64,000 nt of DNA, taken from contig JACSYO010000389.1 in assembly GCA_016806645.1 (NCBI GenBank), positions 30,001-94,000 of the forward strand, read 5' to 3'. Made by a program: the position numbers and the translations under genes. This document shows, piece after piece, positions 1 through 12,763 of the stretch (positions are counted from its first letter, which is position 1; every line of letters begins with the position of its first letter). Source of the stretch: Ophiodon elongatus. Lineage: Eukaryota; Chordata; Actinopteri; Perciformes; Hexagrammidae. The notes under the pieces were generated by a model that was not told the DNA's origin, made no database searches, and saw only the letters and a list, made by a program, of their open reading frames with translations.

Positions 1-1273
1 TGGGATGGAAACACACACCATCTCTAAATGAACCTTCACTGACACTCGCTTCACTTCGAGGCCACACGATTTATTGAGTGAATTAATTAAATTTGTGAGC
101 TTCTACTTGTGATTCAACACAACAAGTGATTTCTGGTGAAACCGGTCTTTTGTTGGAATTTTTATTATGAGACCAGATTGTTTCCGGGCACCTTGAATAC
201 GTCTGGAAGCAAAAATAGAAAGTATATAAAATTGCCAGGAAGTTATGAGTAACAATGGGGCTGCACTTATCCAGCGGTGCCAGATAATGAACCATGAAAC
301 ATCCAATTTATGTACTTAACTTATTGTTAGTGCTGGTTTGAATATTCCCATTGAACCACAAGGATTGTATGAATATATACGAATAATACGATGAATATAG
401 GCGCAGTAAATATGTTCGCTTTACTTCACTTTAATGGCTGCATAAGCGGAGTGGGTGGAGAAATGCACAGCGCACAGGGTCAGCAGACTTACACCACCAA
501 CAGTAACCACAGCTGTGGGCAGAGGAGGGTGAATACAGCACAACGCAGAGATGCAGGAGTTGTTTGCATCGCAGAAAAACAAAAATTGCAAATGATCCAA
601 TTCTACACATTAATCATAAATAATGAGCTGTTCTTTGGTTTGGTGCCACAGAGTTGTGCTGATTTGAGCTCTCACTTAGTGGAAGAGATGCAGAAGAGGA
701 AGGAGAGCGGTGGGGAACGCAGGCCTTTTGAAAACACTGAGGAAGTATCATCTGCACAACGAACACCACTTTAACCCTCAATGAGACGTAAACAAAATGC
801 TATATCAAAATGTCGGTTTTCTTTTGCTAATTACTCAAAGTACAGCAGGTATTGGATTAATTAAAACTCCGAGCTGATAGTGGAACTGGAGGAGAAGTCA
901 GAGCATCACCACAGTGAGGAGGATTCACCCTCTGGGGAACATGAACGTTAATAACTGCCCTCCTTATTGGTCTACACACAGAGAGACGTGAAGGAGATAT
1001 TTTCCACATATGGGTCTCTGACAGGTGACACATTTACATCATAACCACTCGGGGTGGATAGAATCGCAATAAGATCGTATCGTGACTTAAGTTTGGTGAT
1101 AATATTGCATCATGGTGATTCCCACCCTTTGATATCCACTACCCTCAGCGTTAGTCCTTTCCTAACGTCCCCTTGTAATGGGGGGGGGGGCTAAATGTCC
1201 TCCCATTGCATCACCTCTTTCCCGAGAGCGTGCATGCGAGGATAAACAAGACACCTACTCGGTGAGGTGTGTT

Positions 1274-1307
<34 letters not shown>

Positions 1308-2441
1308 GGCTTAACGAGCAACAACAGAGGGGGGAACAAAAGCTTCCAGCGAGGTCTTTGATTGCCGAGTGTCCCACACGCCGCGACGGTTACCATGGCA
1401 AACGGATGGAAGTGACCACAGTTAAGAGTTGGAGGACATTTCCTAAGGCTCTGCAGAGACGTCTGTGCAGAAGCTGTGGAAACACTGTGACTGCTTGCAG
1501 GGAGCTGAGACCTTGAGGAGGCTGGGAAACAAAGAAAAGAGCTGCTTCTTTCTGATAACATCTCCTTGTTGGTGGACTGGCACAGACTGTTGGCTTGACA
1601 GGAAGAGACCCATTATGGTGGAGGGGTTACATAACTTTCTTTTATGGCATTTTGCTGTGCATATACCAGGCAATCTGAGACACATAATGCATGCACAAAA
1701 AACCCACAGCGTCAGCACAATAAAGGGCAGCCCCAAAAGGAACAACGACACATCCAGGGAATGCCTCAGAGTTTGCCTCTCTCTCTCTCTTTATGGCGAC
1801 GGAGTGCAATAAGCAGACATTTCGACGGAGCAGGCTGAGATTGTGATAGACGGGAGGAACACAAACATGACCTCCTGCCGGAGCACTCTGAGGCAGAGCG
1901 GGGGAAACTTCAGGGACAAGCGAGAAAGACAGAGAGAAATAAAAAAAAAAATAAAAAAAGATGGCTCTGCGTGATCTATCTATGGTTTGTCATACACATT
2001 CCTTGTATGTTACTCGAGCAGCAAAAAGGCCAATCACGTGCTTCACACAGAACACACAGACGTGGTGAAACTTGCCCGACTCAACCTGTAACTGTCAAAA
2101 AACAAGATAAAGCTCATGTCTGGTTGCAAAACATCAAATAACAAATGTATCGAGACGGAAACCGTAGAATAAAATCAACCTATCTTTATAATTCCTGCCT
2201 TTAAAACATGATCTCAGTGGTAAACAAGTGATATAGAGGTTCCTATCTCTCACACAGTGTAAAGCTTCTCATGTGACTCACAGAAATGAGGAGTTCATGA
2301 GGGCAACAATACGCTGCTGATCACACGTGACTTCACTTGACCTGCACGAAGCAACATCCAACAGACAGAAACACCGAGGAAGAGAAGAAAAGAAGAAAAC
2401 AAGGCGACAGATTTTAAAGTCGTAATAAGTGCAAACGCTAC
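1..2441. other. Intergenic, no gene recognised
   Basis: No open frame here shows a recognisable protein or a credible exon series on either strand. The only distinct structure is a CA dinucleotide tract at about 1274-1302. By human gene order this side of ndufa12 could belong to tmcc3, but no tmcc3 coding sequence is visible. Confidence 0.5.
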
Positions 2442-2486
2442 CTCTGACACATAGATGAGCGGGATAGCGCTGTAGTTCTTCCTCAT
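2442..2486 (-). CDS. Weak candidate first coding exon (15 codons)
   Basis: On the minus strand an ATG opens a 15-codon frame (MRKNYSAIPLIYVSE) that runs to an AG|GTAGCG donor-like site in phase 0. I do not recognise the peptide and see no following exon in the 2.4 kb left to the window edge. It could be the first exon of a leftward gene or a chance frame. Confidence 0.12.
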
Positions 2487-2619
2487 GCCTCCTCTTCCTC
2501 ACAGCCTGAGGTCAAAGTGCATGCCACAGCAGCTTCAGAAGAGCCCTGCAACATCAGAGAGCTCTGTCTGCCTCTTTGAAGGTTCAGGACTAGCGTGTGT
2601 GAGGGGAGGAGTATGAGTG

Positions 2620-2677
2620 GGTGTGTGTGTGTGTGTGTGGGTGTGTGTGTGTGTGTGTGGGTGTGTGTGTGTGTGTG
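2620..2677. repeat. GT microsatellite
   Basis: Three blocks of GT dinucleotides separated by GG interruptions. Frames of Val/Cys or Thr/His through this tract are artefacts. Confidence 0.9.
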
Positions 2678-2943
2678 CAACCCTCTTATTGTGAAATTGT
2701 TTTTGCTTCCTGTGTCAGCAGGCTCAAAACCGCGGCAGTTCCCTGTGCGCCTCAAATCTCGCTGTGCACGGCGTTGCCTCGTGCCGGGGTCGACCGTCCT
2801 GTTCTTCACACACTCGGGGAAAAGACCACCTTAAAAGGCACGAAGAAGAAGACCAGATCACTATCAGCCACCCTCCACTGGCCCGGGCACACTTCACCAC
2901 GGTAACCAACCTCAGCTGCCAATCAGGAGGGAGCAGACAAGAG

Positions 2944-2945
<2 letters not shown>

Positions 2946-2992
<47 letters not shown>

Positions 2993-3155
2993 GGAGGGAA
3001 GGAGAGACAGAGAGAGGGAGAGAGGGAGGGAAGGAGAGAGAGAGACACTGAGAGAGGGAGGGAGGGAGGGAGAGAGAGAGAGGGGAAGGGAGAGAGAGAG
3101 AGAGAGAGGGAGGGAGGGAAGTAGAGAGAGAGAGAGAAAGAGGGAGGGAGGGAGG

Positions 3156-3204
<49 letters not shown>

Positions 3205-3207
3205 AGG

Positions 3208-3267
<60 letters not shown>
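2946..3267. repeat. Long GA / GGGA purine-tract microsatellite
   Basis: About 320 bases made almost wholly of purines on the plus strand, mixing GA dinucleotides with GGGA and GGGAGGGA blocks. The Ser-Leu-Pro frame on the opposite strand is a translation of the repeat. Mirror-symmetric polypurine tracts like this can form triplex (H-DNA). Confidence 0.9.
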
Positions 3268-3272
<5 letters not shown>

Positions 3273-3385
3273 TGAGTGAGGGAACGTTGAGTTGGTGCAG
3301 GACTCTCCTGCCAGCGTTCATCCCGACGGGGTGAACGCTCTCTACAGGACGGAGACAGCACTTCTAATCTAAACAGCCAGATAAC

Positions 3386-3388
<3 letters not shown>

Positions 3389-3419
<31 letters not shown>

Positions 3420-3428
3420 TGAGGCTGG

Positions 3429-3459
<31 letters not shown>
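3389..3459. repeat. Facing GT and CA microsatellites
   Basis: A GT tract at about 3389-3417 is followed after roughly 17 bases by a CA tract at about 3434-3459. The two are reverse complements and could pair as a hairpin. Confidence 0.85.
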
Positions 3460-3486
3460 TTGTGCTCAAAGGCATATTTTACAAGT

Positions 3487-6400
3487 GTGAGTGGGAGAGG
3501 GGTCAATGTTGTTTCTTGTCATCCGACCAACCTAAAGCATAATGTTCTTCATCATAAAAAAAAAAAAAAAAAAACACACAAAAAAGCCCAAAACTAACAA
3601 AACATTCATCCTGCTGAAAAGTTTTTTTATGTGTAGTCACAGAGAGACACACTATACGGTACGATTTCTAATTTAAGTGAGATAATCTTTACATTTTATA
3701 AAATCGGGGACCAAGACGCGAGGAGAGGAGGAAAGGAAAGGAAAGGAAAGGAAAGGAATCGAGGATGTACAAACTGGGAAATTAAAAAGGCCTACGGTCT
3801 CTGAATAATAATCAGATTGAGAACTTTTCTCAGATGATGCATCACACAGTTATGACCGTCAACGTTGTTAGTGACACCTGTCTGCTTTTAAAAGAGGCAG
3901 GCAGTGTGTACAGCACGGTGCAGCGTGTCAGTGGCTCTACAGACTTTATTTCTAATGGGATAATTTCACTGTAATTGGATGATAATAACACAAAGAAAGA
4001 AAGAAAATGCGGTTTTGTCCTTTAAATTATTAATTCAAAACATGTCCAGATTAATTACTGCCCACTCTACTCTTACAGGCGTTCAGGAGACTCTGACCTT
4101 TTTTCAGCAGAAAAGCGCAGGTGTTACTAATAACAATAATTAACCAGAACCTAACACCTACATGCACGCCGGCCTTAATGAACATAATTTGTTACACCTG
4201 CGCCTTTTTCCTCCTAGGAGACGTGAAAAGGGATTATTTCCTAATATATATATATAAAAAAAAAAAAAAGAATCGTGATCTGCAAGAATAGTGCACCATC
4301 TACAGACGGGGGAAGGAACGGGACCTGGACTTCGCCTCCCCTCCAGGTCTGAGTTCCTCCCTCGTGCAGACACACTCATGGGAGGTGGACCGAACTGGGA
4401 CGTTGGTCTGGCTAAAGGGGGGGTGCAGGGGGGGGGGTAGGCCTGGGGTAGGCCTAAAAGAAAAATATCAGACCCAGGGCACCAACTCTAACCCATCAAG
4501 CATAACACTTGTAGATGAGAAGAGACCTCACACTCAAATCCACAAGTAAGGGAGGAAGTCGGGCATGAAGGATGCAAGAAGAGAGGACGAGGAGGAGGTG
4601 ACGGTCTCGGAGTACAGAGGAGAGATATACCAGTTGGCAGGAGGGAACGGTGGAGGAGGAAAAGAGGACCGGACGTGTCTGGACATCCAGACGAGCCTCC
4701 TTGGCCTCCTAATACTGCTGCATCAGCACTTAAAGACTGAGCCTCAGATTATCTGCTCCACTTTGCAGCGGATGAATCAGACGATAGCGATCAGCTGCTG
4801 GGAGGGAAACCAATGAACCGCCCACCGAACACAGATTTAAATGGCACTCAATCTTATTTATTGCCATTCAAGCATTTCTGGCTCATTTTTCTTTAATTAA
4901 TTTAAGTCGATTAGAGATGCTGCCCTCCCCCCCCTCCTCCCCCACACCCACACCCACCCCTCCTCATTCTCCGAGTGTCCGGCGGAGACGAGAGGGGATT
5001 GTTGTGATGCTGATATGCTGACTGGAGGATGCCATGCTCACTGATGTTGTACTGGTGCAGAGGCAGGGCTGGAACATCGCCCCCTCTTGGAAAATAAACA
5101 GTATCACAGACGTGGTGTGTGCTGAATCTCACATTTATCTGACTTTCTTCTCCTTCTTCTTCTTCTTCTTCCTCCTCCTCCTCCAAACCATCAGCTCGGG
5201 GATAAATTGACGAAGCAGTGAGTCTCCTCATTCAACAGCTCCAGATCTCTGAAACACAAACGGAAGAAGTAACGTTACTCAGATCAGTAGAAATACTGCC
5301 ACGAGTATTAAAAATCATGCATTTCAAAGAAGTAAAAGCACAAAAGTATTGGCATCAAAATATACTCACAATACCTTTGTCAGAATAATATATTTATTTT
5401 ATTTTAAACTGATGAAATAACGTCTAACTTTAATGCTGATGTGCTTTTCAAAGGAAAAAACACAGTTTTCTTTCTCATTTCTTTTGGTACTTTTTGTACT
5501 TAAAAAAAAAAGAAGGTGAAACTCATTGAATGCAAAACTTTAGACTGAATTGAAAATACAATATATTATATACAAAATACAGTCTTGACTGTCCTCTGAC
5601 CCCCTTTGAAACTCTAAAGTCGAACGTATCTACTTTCTATTTTGGGTCAAGACTTTAACTTTAATGCTGATTAAAGTGTTTTTGTGACTTCCTTTGTACT
5701 TTATACAAATGTGAAAGCACTTAATAAGCAGAACTTTACTCTGAAAGGATTATTTACTGTGAGAGAAGCGACTCCTCTAGTCCACGTGTCCTCGTATGGA
5801 TGGAACATAATGTGATGTATGTGAATATGTGATCTGATGGGCAGCTGGCACCTTGTGTAAATTAATTTATGAATGAATGAATGTATGAAGATCTACCAGG
5901 TTAATTAAGACAGAGGCCTTCAGGCTGTCAACTGTCATCATACGAGAGGAACCTGCGAGGAGACACGAAGAAATTTGCACAAGCAGAAATTATGCTGCAT
6001 ACGTTTTTTTTTCTTTTTTTTTTTTTCAAGGTCATCTTTTCTCCTGCTCAAAGTCGCCTGTCATAACTTCATACTCGCAGGAGGACTTAAGAGTATACGA
6101 GGCTGCAGAAGATGGATACTTACAGTTATCAGGACTTAGACAGGCTCAGGTTCTCCTCTTGAGGGCTGAGCAAATCCTCCGTCATGAAGGACGTCATCTT
6201 TTTTCTTCAAGTGGTTCCAGAAGGACGACGAGTCAACTTTTGGGCATTTTGAGACGTAATATTATTATTGCTATTATTTACTCGACAACACAAACGGGTT
6301 GGACAGCAGGTGAGAAACACCTCCTCAGTATGAAGCAACACAACGTAGCTCTCTTTAGAAGGACCGTCGTCTTCTCCCGCGTGAGCGGTCGCTCAGTGGC

Positions 6401-7494
6401 TCTGATCTAATATCCACCTGTAATATTTAAAAGGGGGAAAATAAAAAAGCAAGCACATGAAACCTCCTCCTCCTCTGCACATGAGAGCAGTGGAGCCGGC
6501 TGCAGCTTCACGGGGACTCTGGAGGCCCCGCTCACATGTCGGCTCTGGAGGATCTCGACACACCTCCGTGCGAAATGCTGCATGTTGCAACTTTCCCTCG
6601 GCTCAACATAATCAGAGATTAACGTCGAGGTGTCGGCTCACTGCTCCTCACTGCTCCTCTTCACAGGGAGACCGGAGCACCGAAATAACACGCTGACAAG
6701 AAGACGAGAGAGAAGAGAGGGCTGCTGCCGACTAGAGATTAGAAGTCAAAATCTGAGGATTTTATGCTTTTGTTTATCAGATATGATTGGAAATTGTGTT
6801 GGCTTGCTTGTCGGACAAAAACCAGGGATCTAAAGATTGTACCTTGACATCTGATACAATACGATTGATATGATAATCATGATTTCTCTCTTTTTTATTA
6901 ATAAAACAATAAATTGCTCTTTTGATAAAAAAAAAATTGGATTAATCAATGTTAGAAATTATTGTCAATGATTGCTCAAGTAAAGAACCAAATGCTGTTT
7001 TATATTTCTGAACACAGTCAGTTTGATGGAGGTAAAAAAAAAAGGTAAAACTGGACAAAGACAGATTTTTTCCAAAAGGCCAGTTTGTGTAGTTTTTCTC
7101 ACATTAATGTAATCTGAGGATAAAAAACAATTTTGAAGATTTTTTTGGGATTTAAAAAACTAGAAATGCTTCTTCCCATGACCTCTTGGGATTCAGCCGC
7201 TTGAAGCCCGATGAAGTTTACTATTCTTTTTTGTTTTATTATGGCTGCATCGTGCTATCTAATGGAAATAATGTATAATAAATGGATGTCTTGTCCATCA
7301 TTTTGGACACATTTCCCCAAAATTCAACCTGATATATTTGGAATTTTTTGGAAACTTCTGGTTCGCTACTAGAATCTAAAAAGAGGAGGCTATAAATAAA
7401 GCTGCGCAGAAATTTTAAAGTCACATATTGGAGCTTGAACCACCACGAGTGAGTTCTTCTCAACCTGTTGTAAGAATAAACACCCCCACCCTAA
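3487..7494. other. Intergenic, no gene recognised
   Basis: Only low-complexity patches are visible: an A-run near 3556-3573, GGAAA repeats near 3735-3758, a pyrimidine stretch near 5150-5183 and a T-run near 6006-6026. Short frames exist on both strands, but none has a recognisable domain or flanking splice sites that join into a gene. Confidence 0.5.
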
Positions 7495-7510
7495 ACGTCT
7501 GTATAGAGAT

Positions 7511-7516
7511 TTTATT
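7511..7516 (-). terminator. ndufa12: ndufa12 polyadenylation signal
   Basis: TTTATT on the plus strand reads AATAAA on the minus strand, 62 bases past the ndufa12 stop codon. It predicts a very short 3' UTR of about 80 bases. Confidence 0.7.
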
Positions 7517-7577
7517 GAGGACGTTGTTGGATGCAGTTGCAGGAAACAATAATTTACAAATATAATGCAGTCAGAGT

Positions 7578-8065
7578 TCACTGAGCTCCGGCTCCGGGAG
7601 GAACCCACTCGTGGATCTTCTTGCTGGTGGTGGGGAAGGGCACGTACTGCTGCGAGCTGCCACTCACGTTGAACTGGTGGACCTCGGCCAGGAACTTCTT
7701 GGGCTCCGGTGGATGTGTGGTGGGGGGGTCGGCCGTCATGCAGTGCAGCCAGCGATGCCTGAAGGGTGAACACACAGGGCTTAAATGACAAGCTAACGCC
7801 TCCTTTTTATCTATTTTGTGGCGATTTATTATTTTAATTTTCTTTGACAGTTACATATCAGAATCAGAACTGTTTATTGACTTGGTGAAAGGTGCATAAC
7901 AATCAACAAAAACAAAAAAACACAGTGCAATAACACGAGACATCATTTAAAAATATAAAAAATATAAAAATGTACAGTAAAAATATGGTAAACAAACAGT
8001 ATGTTAAAACAAGTGTATTATATCTGCATATATATATAAAGAATATTACATATATATATAAAAAG

Positions 8066-8123
<58 letters not shown>

Positions 8124-8162
8124 AATATTATATATATATAAACATTATATATATATATACAA

Positions 8163-8212
<50 letters not shown>

Positions 8213-8306
8213 TTGTATATATATATAATTTTTATATATATAATATTTGTATATATATATATATATATATATTTGTACATATATATATATATATATATAT
8301 AATTTT

Positions 8307-8353
<47 letters not shown>

Positions 8354-9399
8354 AAATATTATATATATAAAAATTATATATATATATATATATATAATAT
8401 AATATATTTAATCTACTTACCAAGACAGTAGAGTTTAACAGTCCGAGTTGACTACAAACTGTATATTTTTTTAATTATGTTTCAAAAACTAAACCTCAGT
8501 TGATGCTTTTTATTCAGGAATACATTTTCATCTCCTGCATCTCTAAAGGAGAACTGGTATAATATCGAATCGTCTTAGTTGCGTGAAATCCACTACGACA
8601 CGTTTACGGTCGATAGTAGACGAGCTTTATCCCAAAAAGGTGACTGTTGTACTAATTCTGTAACAAGTTGGAGGTCGTACCACTCAGCAGGAACCATGCT
8701 GCCGTCCACCTCCCACATGGTGTTCTTCCCGTTCATCTCTGTGGTGTAGATCACCCAGCGGTGACGTCCTGGGGACAAACAAAGAGTTTATTAACAGTTA
8801 TTTAACATATCAAATACCCCAAATCTGAACATCCTGTGCAAAAATACTCCTGACAACAATATATTTTTAGGGTAAATGTCCTGCCAGTTGAAGCTCGACT
8901 CACCGAAGAAGTAGTTCTTGCTGTCCTCAAAGTATTTATTTCCATATTTATCCTCACCAACCAGGGCTCCTGTCTTCACGTCGTTCACCCTGCCAATGAC
9001 GTAGTGACAGTTAGGTTCACAGACCCGAGACACACAGAATGCTCCATGTTTATACTATTTTATTTTATTATATGAGCCGGATTCCTCAGGGGCACCGGAC
9101 TTGTCCTCGGTCAGGACCTCCGGGAGGTTTAAAGCGAGAGAAACGCTCCTACTCAACACTTTGCTTAAATCAAGAGATTTCTGAATGGAGTCTGGCGAAA
9201 ACATTCCACTCAAACGCATATCATGTCGGACGTATTTTAACGTTTTCTGTTGTTCCGGACTCCTTTCAGTGGTTCAGTAAAGATAATAAAACATATTAAG
9301 TTAAACTGACCTGATTAACTGGCGAAGTAAGCCTCGAACTCCACCGTGACCTCCTATTTGTCCCAAAGCCCTTCGGACGATGTTTGCATACTCCGCCAT
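7578..9399 (-). CDS. ndufa12: NADH:ubiquinone oxidoreductase subunit A12 (complex I)
   Basis: Accessory subunit of mitochondrial respiratory complex I, on the matrix side of the inner membrane. Four coding exons on the minus strand: 9311-9399, 8904-8989, 8681-8768 and 7578-7758. They total 444 bases, giving 147 residues, the usual family length. All junctions are GT-AG and keep frame. Diagnostic stretches are GGHGGVRG near the N-terminus, LVGEDKYGNKY, FGRHRWVIYTTEMNGKN, DGSMVPAEWHRWLH, DPPTT and the C-terminal KKIHEWVPP, all characteristic of NDUFA12. The start is the first ATG in the last exon on the right and lies inside an AAGATGGCGGA motif. There is no cleavable presequence, as expected for the family. 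fgd6 lies upstream in the same orientation. Confidence 0.97.
7858..7985. repeat. Retroelement tail-like repeat in ndufa12 intron 3
   Basis: Begins with the GAATCAGAA...TTTATTGACTTGGT type of sequence common at the ends of fish LINE/SINE copies and runs into A-rich DNA. Family assignment is from memory of such repeats and would need a repeat-library search. Confidence 0.35.
8028..8406. repeat. TA microsatellite in ndufa12 intron 3
   Basis: Roughly 380 bases of alternating TA with a few breaks and a short CA block near 8340-8353. Tyr/Ile frames on both strands across it are repeat artefacts. Confidence 0.9.
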
Positions 9400-9402
9400 C
9401 TT
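9391..9402 (-). promoter_or_regulatory. YY1-like motif over the ndufa12 start codon
   Basis: The minus strand reads AAGATGGCGGAG, the extended YY1 consensus, with the start ATG as its middle. Such motifs just downstream of the transcription start are common in vertebrate housekeeping and mitochondrial genes. Function here is inferred from sequence alone. Confidence 0.45.
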
Positions 9403-9480
9403 GAGACGGAATACTTACGGAGACGGACTGTGTGCGCGTTAGAAACCTGGTCCGGGTAGCACCAACACGCTTTTAGTTCC

Positions 9481-12447
9481 ACATGTATCCGGTAACTGTA
9501 ACTGTAACAGTAGTACCTGTATAATATACGTGATTAAATATATACTATTATAACGAAGCAGAACTACTATTTAAAAATGAACATACCATTTATCCATATT
9601 TACACCCTTGTATATGTATTTAAAGTTCAACACTATGATATTATACTGGATATCCCAGACAATTTTATTCTTCGCACAGAAGAAAAGCTCCTTTTTTTCA
9701 TTCCAAGTATAAATTAACTGAAACCAAATGCCATCTTTATAAGAGCCAGGGTAAATGATAGTTAAAACTTTAGATAAAACTCCAAAACATCTCTCTGTAT
9801 AAAGTATATTTGGATGTCTTTATATTTATTGTTTCTTTCCCCAGTACATTTTTCATTTTGAACATATTTATATTTCTTTTCTCATGTTTACACCCCTTTT
9901 TTTTAATGTTATTTACACATTCAAGGATGGTGCATTTCACTATAATTGACAAATACAACCTTAGTCCTGAACTATTATAAATTTTACTGTTACTGCAACC
10001 ACAACTACAACAGCTCATAGTAATACTTCACCTTTGCTGTAACTACAAGCTCAGTTAGGTGGACCGGCCTGTTTGTTACAGTTAGTAACTGTTATACTTA
10101 TAAATGATTTATAAATGTTAAATTCACAATATACATGCAGGAAGGTTTTTTTTTCATGATTACATGCAATTTATATGCTGCATTCATCTGCAGCGGCCTT
10201 GTAATTAGTTTGTATACCACTTAAAATCCCTCACACACACACACACACACATAAACATGATAACATTTACAAAGTAAATCTGCAAATTCAGCAAGCAACC
10301 CCGGAGTACTCAGCGTGTTGCTCGAGGGCATGTTTCGTGATGCGGACGTGAACTCCTTTTAATCAAAAGAACAGTTCCTCAACGGGGCTTCGTCCCTCTG
10401 CGGCCCGAGAGGGAGGATCTACGAGTCCAGAGTCGCACCTCAGGGAGACAAGAGGGGAAACAGAGCAGAAAGTAAAACCCAGAGCTTCGGCATCATGAGA
10501 CGCTCATAAACAAAAAAAAAAAAAAAAAGCCGTATCTCTCAAACCAGTGCTTTGATCGTCTGTTTAAAGAGACGACAAACAGTTGAACTCCTCCACAGAC
10601 ATCCGTCTGCCCTCTGTGGTCTGAACACACCTCACAAACCAGGAAATAAACACAGGAGGACAAGATGTATATTTATATATATTTTTATATATATATTTAA
10701 TTAAAAACTGTTGCCTGACAGTTTAGAATCATTGTTTATAGAAGACTCCAACTCTGAGAGAGTAGATGTTTACAAATGGTCACTGTTAATGTACAATCAT
10801 GAAGAAATGCATGCTGGGTAGCTCCCGACTAGCAGATTTATACCTCACTAACACAAATCCGAACGAGAGGCACACATGAAGTTGTATGACGACAGCAGCC
10901 GAAGAGCTCTAATGACAGAATTAACTATTTTATTCCTTCACTAAAAGAAGAAGAAGCAGGATTTGGGTTTCTCCCACTGGAGAATTAGCCGTTAGTGGGT
11001 AGTGCAACATACAGCAACCTAACCAAGAGGAAACAGACCTGAAACATGACTGTTTTTAAAACTACAAACCTCGAGTACCCTGGCTAGAAAGTGAGTAGTC
11101 ATGCAAACTGGATGCCTAAATGTGTCCTGATTTAGTGAAGATTCAGACAGAGCACCTATATTATTGCAATTCATCTCAAAACAGGAGATATAAGGCACAA
11201 CGTCTGCAAAAACAAGCATCAAAATCAAAAATGTTTTCTTCCTTTTGAGCATTTCCTTAGAAATATAGTTTGTGCATACTTTCCACAGTATTTGCCCATA
11301 ACAAAAAAAAAAAAAAATCCCCTTCTTCTGTAAGAAGTTCTCTTTTAAATTTAAAAGAATAACTGATGGAAACATATTTCCTAACAAACCCTGACTCCCA
11401 AAATAAGCGGCAGCCTGTGCTTTTAAAATAACAAATCTTCCTATTTTATAAATATTAGCTCTTGGCTTTGATATAAAAAAAAAAAAAGGTCAATGTTGCT
11501 CTTTCATGTCCTTATAAGCAGTTTGACCCATTAACCATTTCTAATGTGGCTTAACAGGCAAAATACATTTAAAAAAATTTAATGAAAAAATATCTACATT
11601 ATTCATGACATTTCCAGTTTTCTCCAGGACGTCGTTTCTTCAAACCATCATTTAAATGTTTTGTATGTAAAATAAAAAAAAAAAAAAACAGGAGTAAAAT
11701 CTCTTAACCAGAGAGATCAACCTAAAGAGCAGAACATCAACTTCCTGTTTCTCTGCAGAAGCCGGATTTTCACAGTAAAATCCCACCGCGTTGCACGATT
11801 AAACTCTTGAACAGACATCGACGATACTTTGCGTTTATGACTCGGGTGAAAACTCTCACTAGTTTAAATATTTTATAATGTGTGTGTATTTTTTTTAATT
11901 TTTTTTTTATTCTATCTTTAGATCTTAACGTGGATTTGACACAGTAGGTTTTAAACTAACCAACGTCAACATGATCGAATGAAAGCGGACAGTTTTGTAT
12001 ATTTTGTTTCACATAAAAAGTAATTCCTTCATCCGTTTGCAGTTAAAAATAATTCCACAGACTTCCTCGGATTTCCGAGGGCTTTAAATATTCCCGACAA
12101 CTGTTCCGTCTCACTTCCACAGACGCGCTTCTGGACTTGACCTTTGACCCACAGCTGCGACAAACGATTAACTCTGACGTCATGCTGAGCACCAGTAGGC
12201 GTTGTTGGTACTGATGATATGTTTTAGAGAAACAGAATCCAGTTCTTTGAGGGAAAAGCAGTGTGTGTTTTTCTGCTTTTTTTCTTTTTTTTTTTTTGCA
12301 GTGGGTTTCTGTTTTTTAAGTAAACAGTCCATCCGGAGTCCTTCCTGAGCTGGTGACCCCTGACCTGAGATCAATCAGGGGTCGTGAGTTGTCTATCAAC
12401 TGGCTCCGGGGCTGCGATGCGACTTCACTGCCGTAAAACTTTTCAAA
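9481..12447. other. fgd6 3' UTR and fgd6-ndufa12 intergenic DNA
   Basis: No further gene is visible. Minus-strand AATAAA signals at 11906-11911 and 10929-10934 are candidates for fgd6 polyadenylation. They predict a 3' UTR of about 0.5 or 1.5 kb. The stretch is A/T-rich, with a CA tract near 10232-10251 and several A- and T-runs. The nuclear receptor gene nr2c1, which I recall between these genes in human, is not present. Confidence 0.5.
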
Positions 12448-12626
12448 TTACTGTTCAAGAATCATGGCCTCTTGGAAGGCTTCGATCCATCTAACGACAA
12501 AAATACAAAAACAGGAAATTAGCTGCAACCGGAACAAACAGTAGAAATAAACAATAAAACGCTTCATTCAATGTGGTAATATAATAACTTAAATTTATGT
12601 TTATTGTTGGCATTTCTTCAGCCACA

Positions 12627-12682
<56 letters not shown>

Positions 12683-12691
12683 TATATAAAA

Positions 12692-12763
<72 letters not shown>

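Noticed and set aside
2912..3475. 187-codon Ser-Leu-Pro frame on the minus strand
   Set aside because: Translation of the GA/GT microsatellites; no non-repeat domain.
7970..8302. Long Tyr/Ile frame
   Set aside because: Translation of the TA microsatellite inside an ndufa12 intron.
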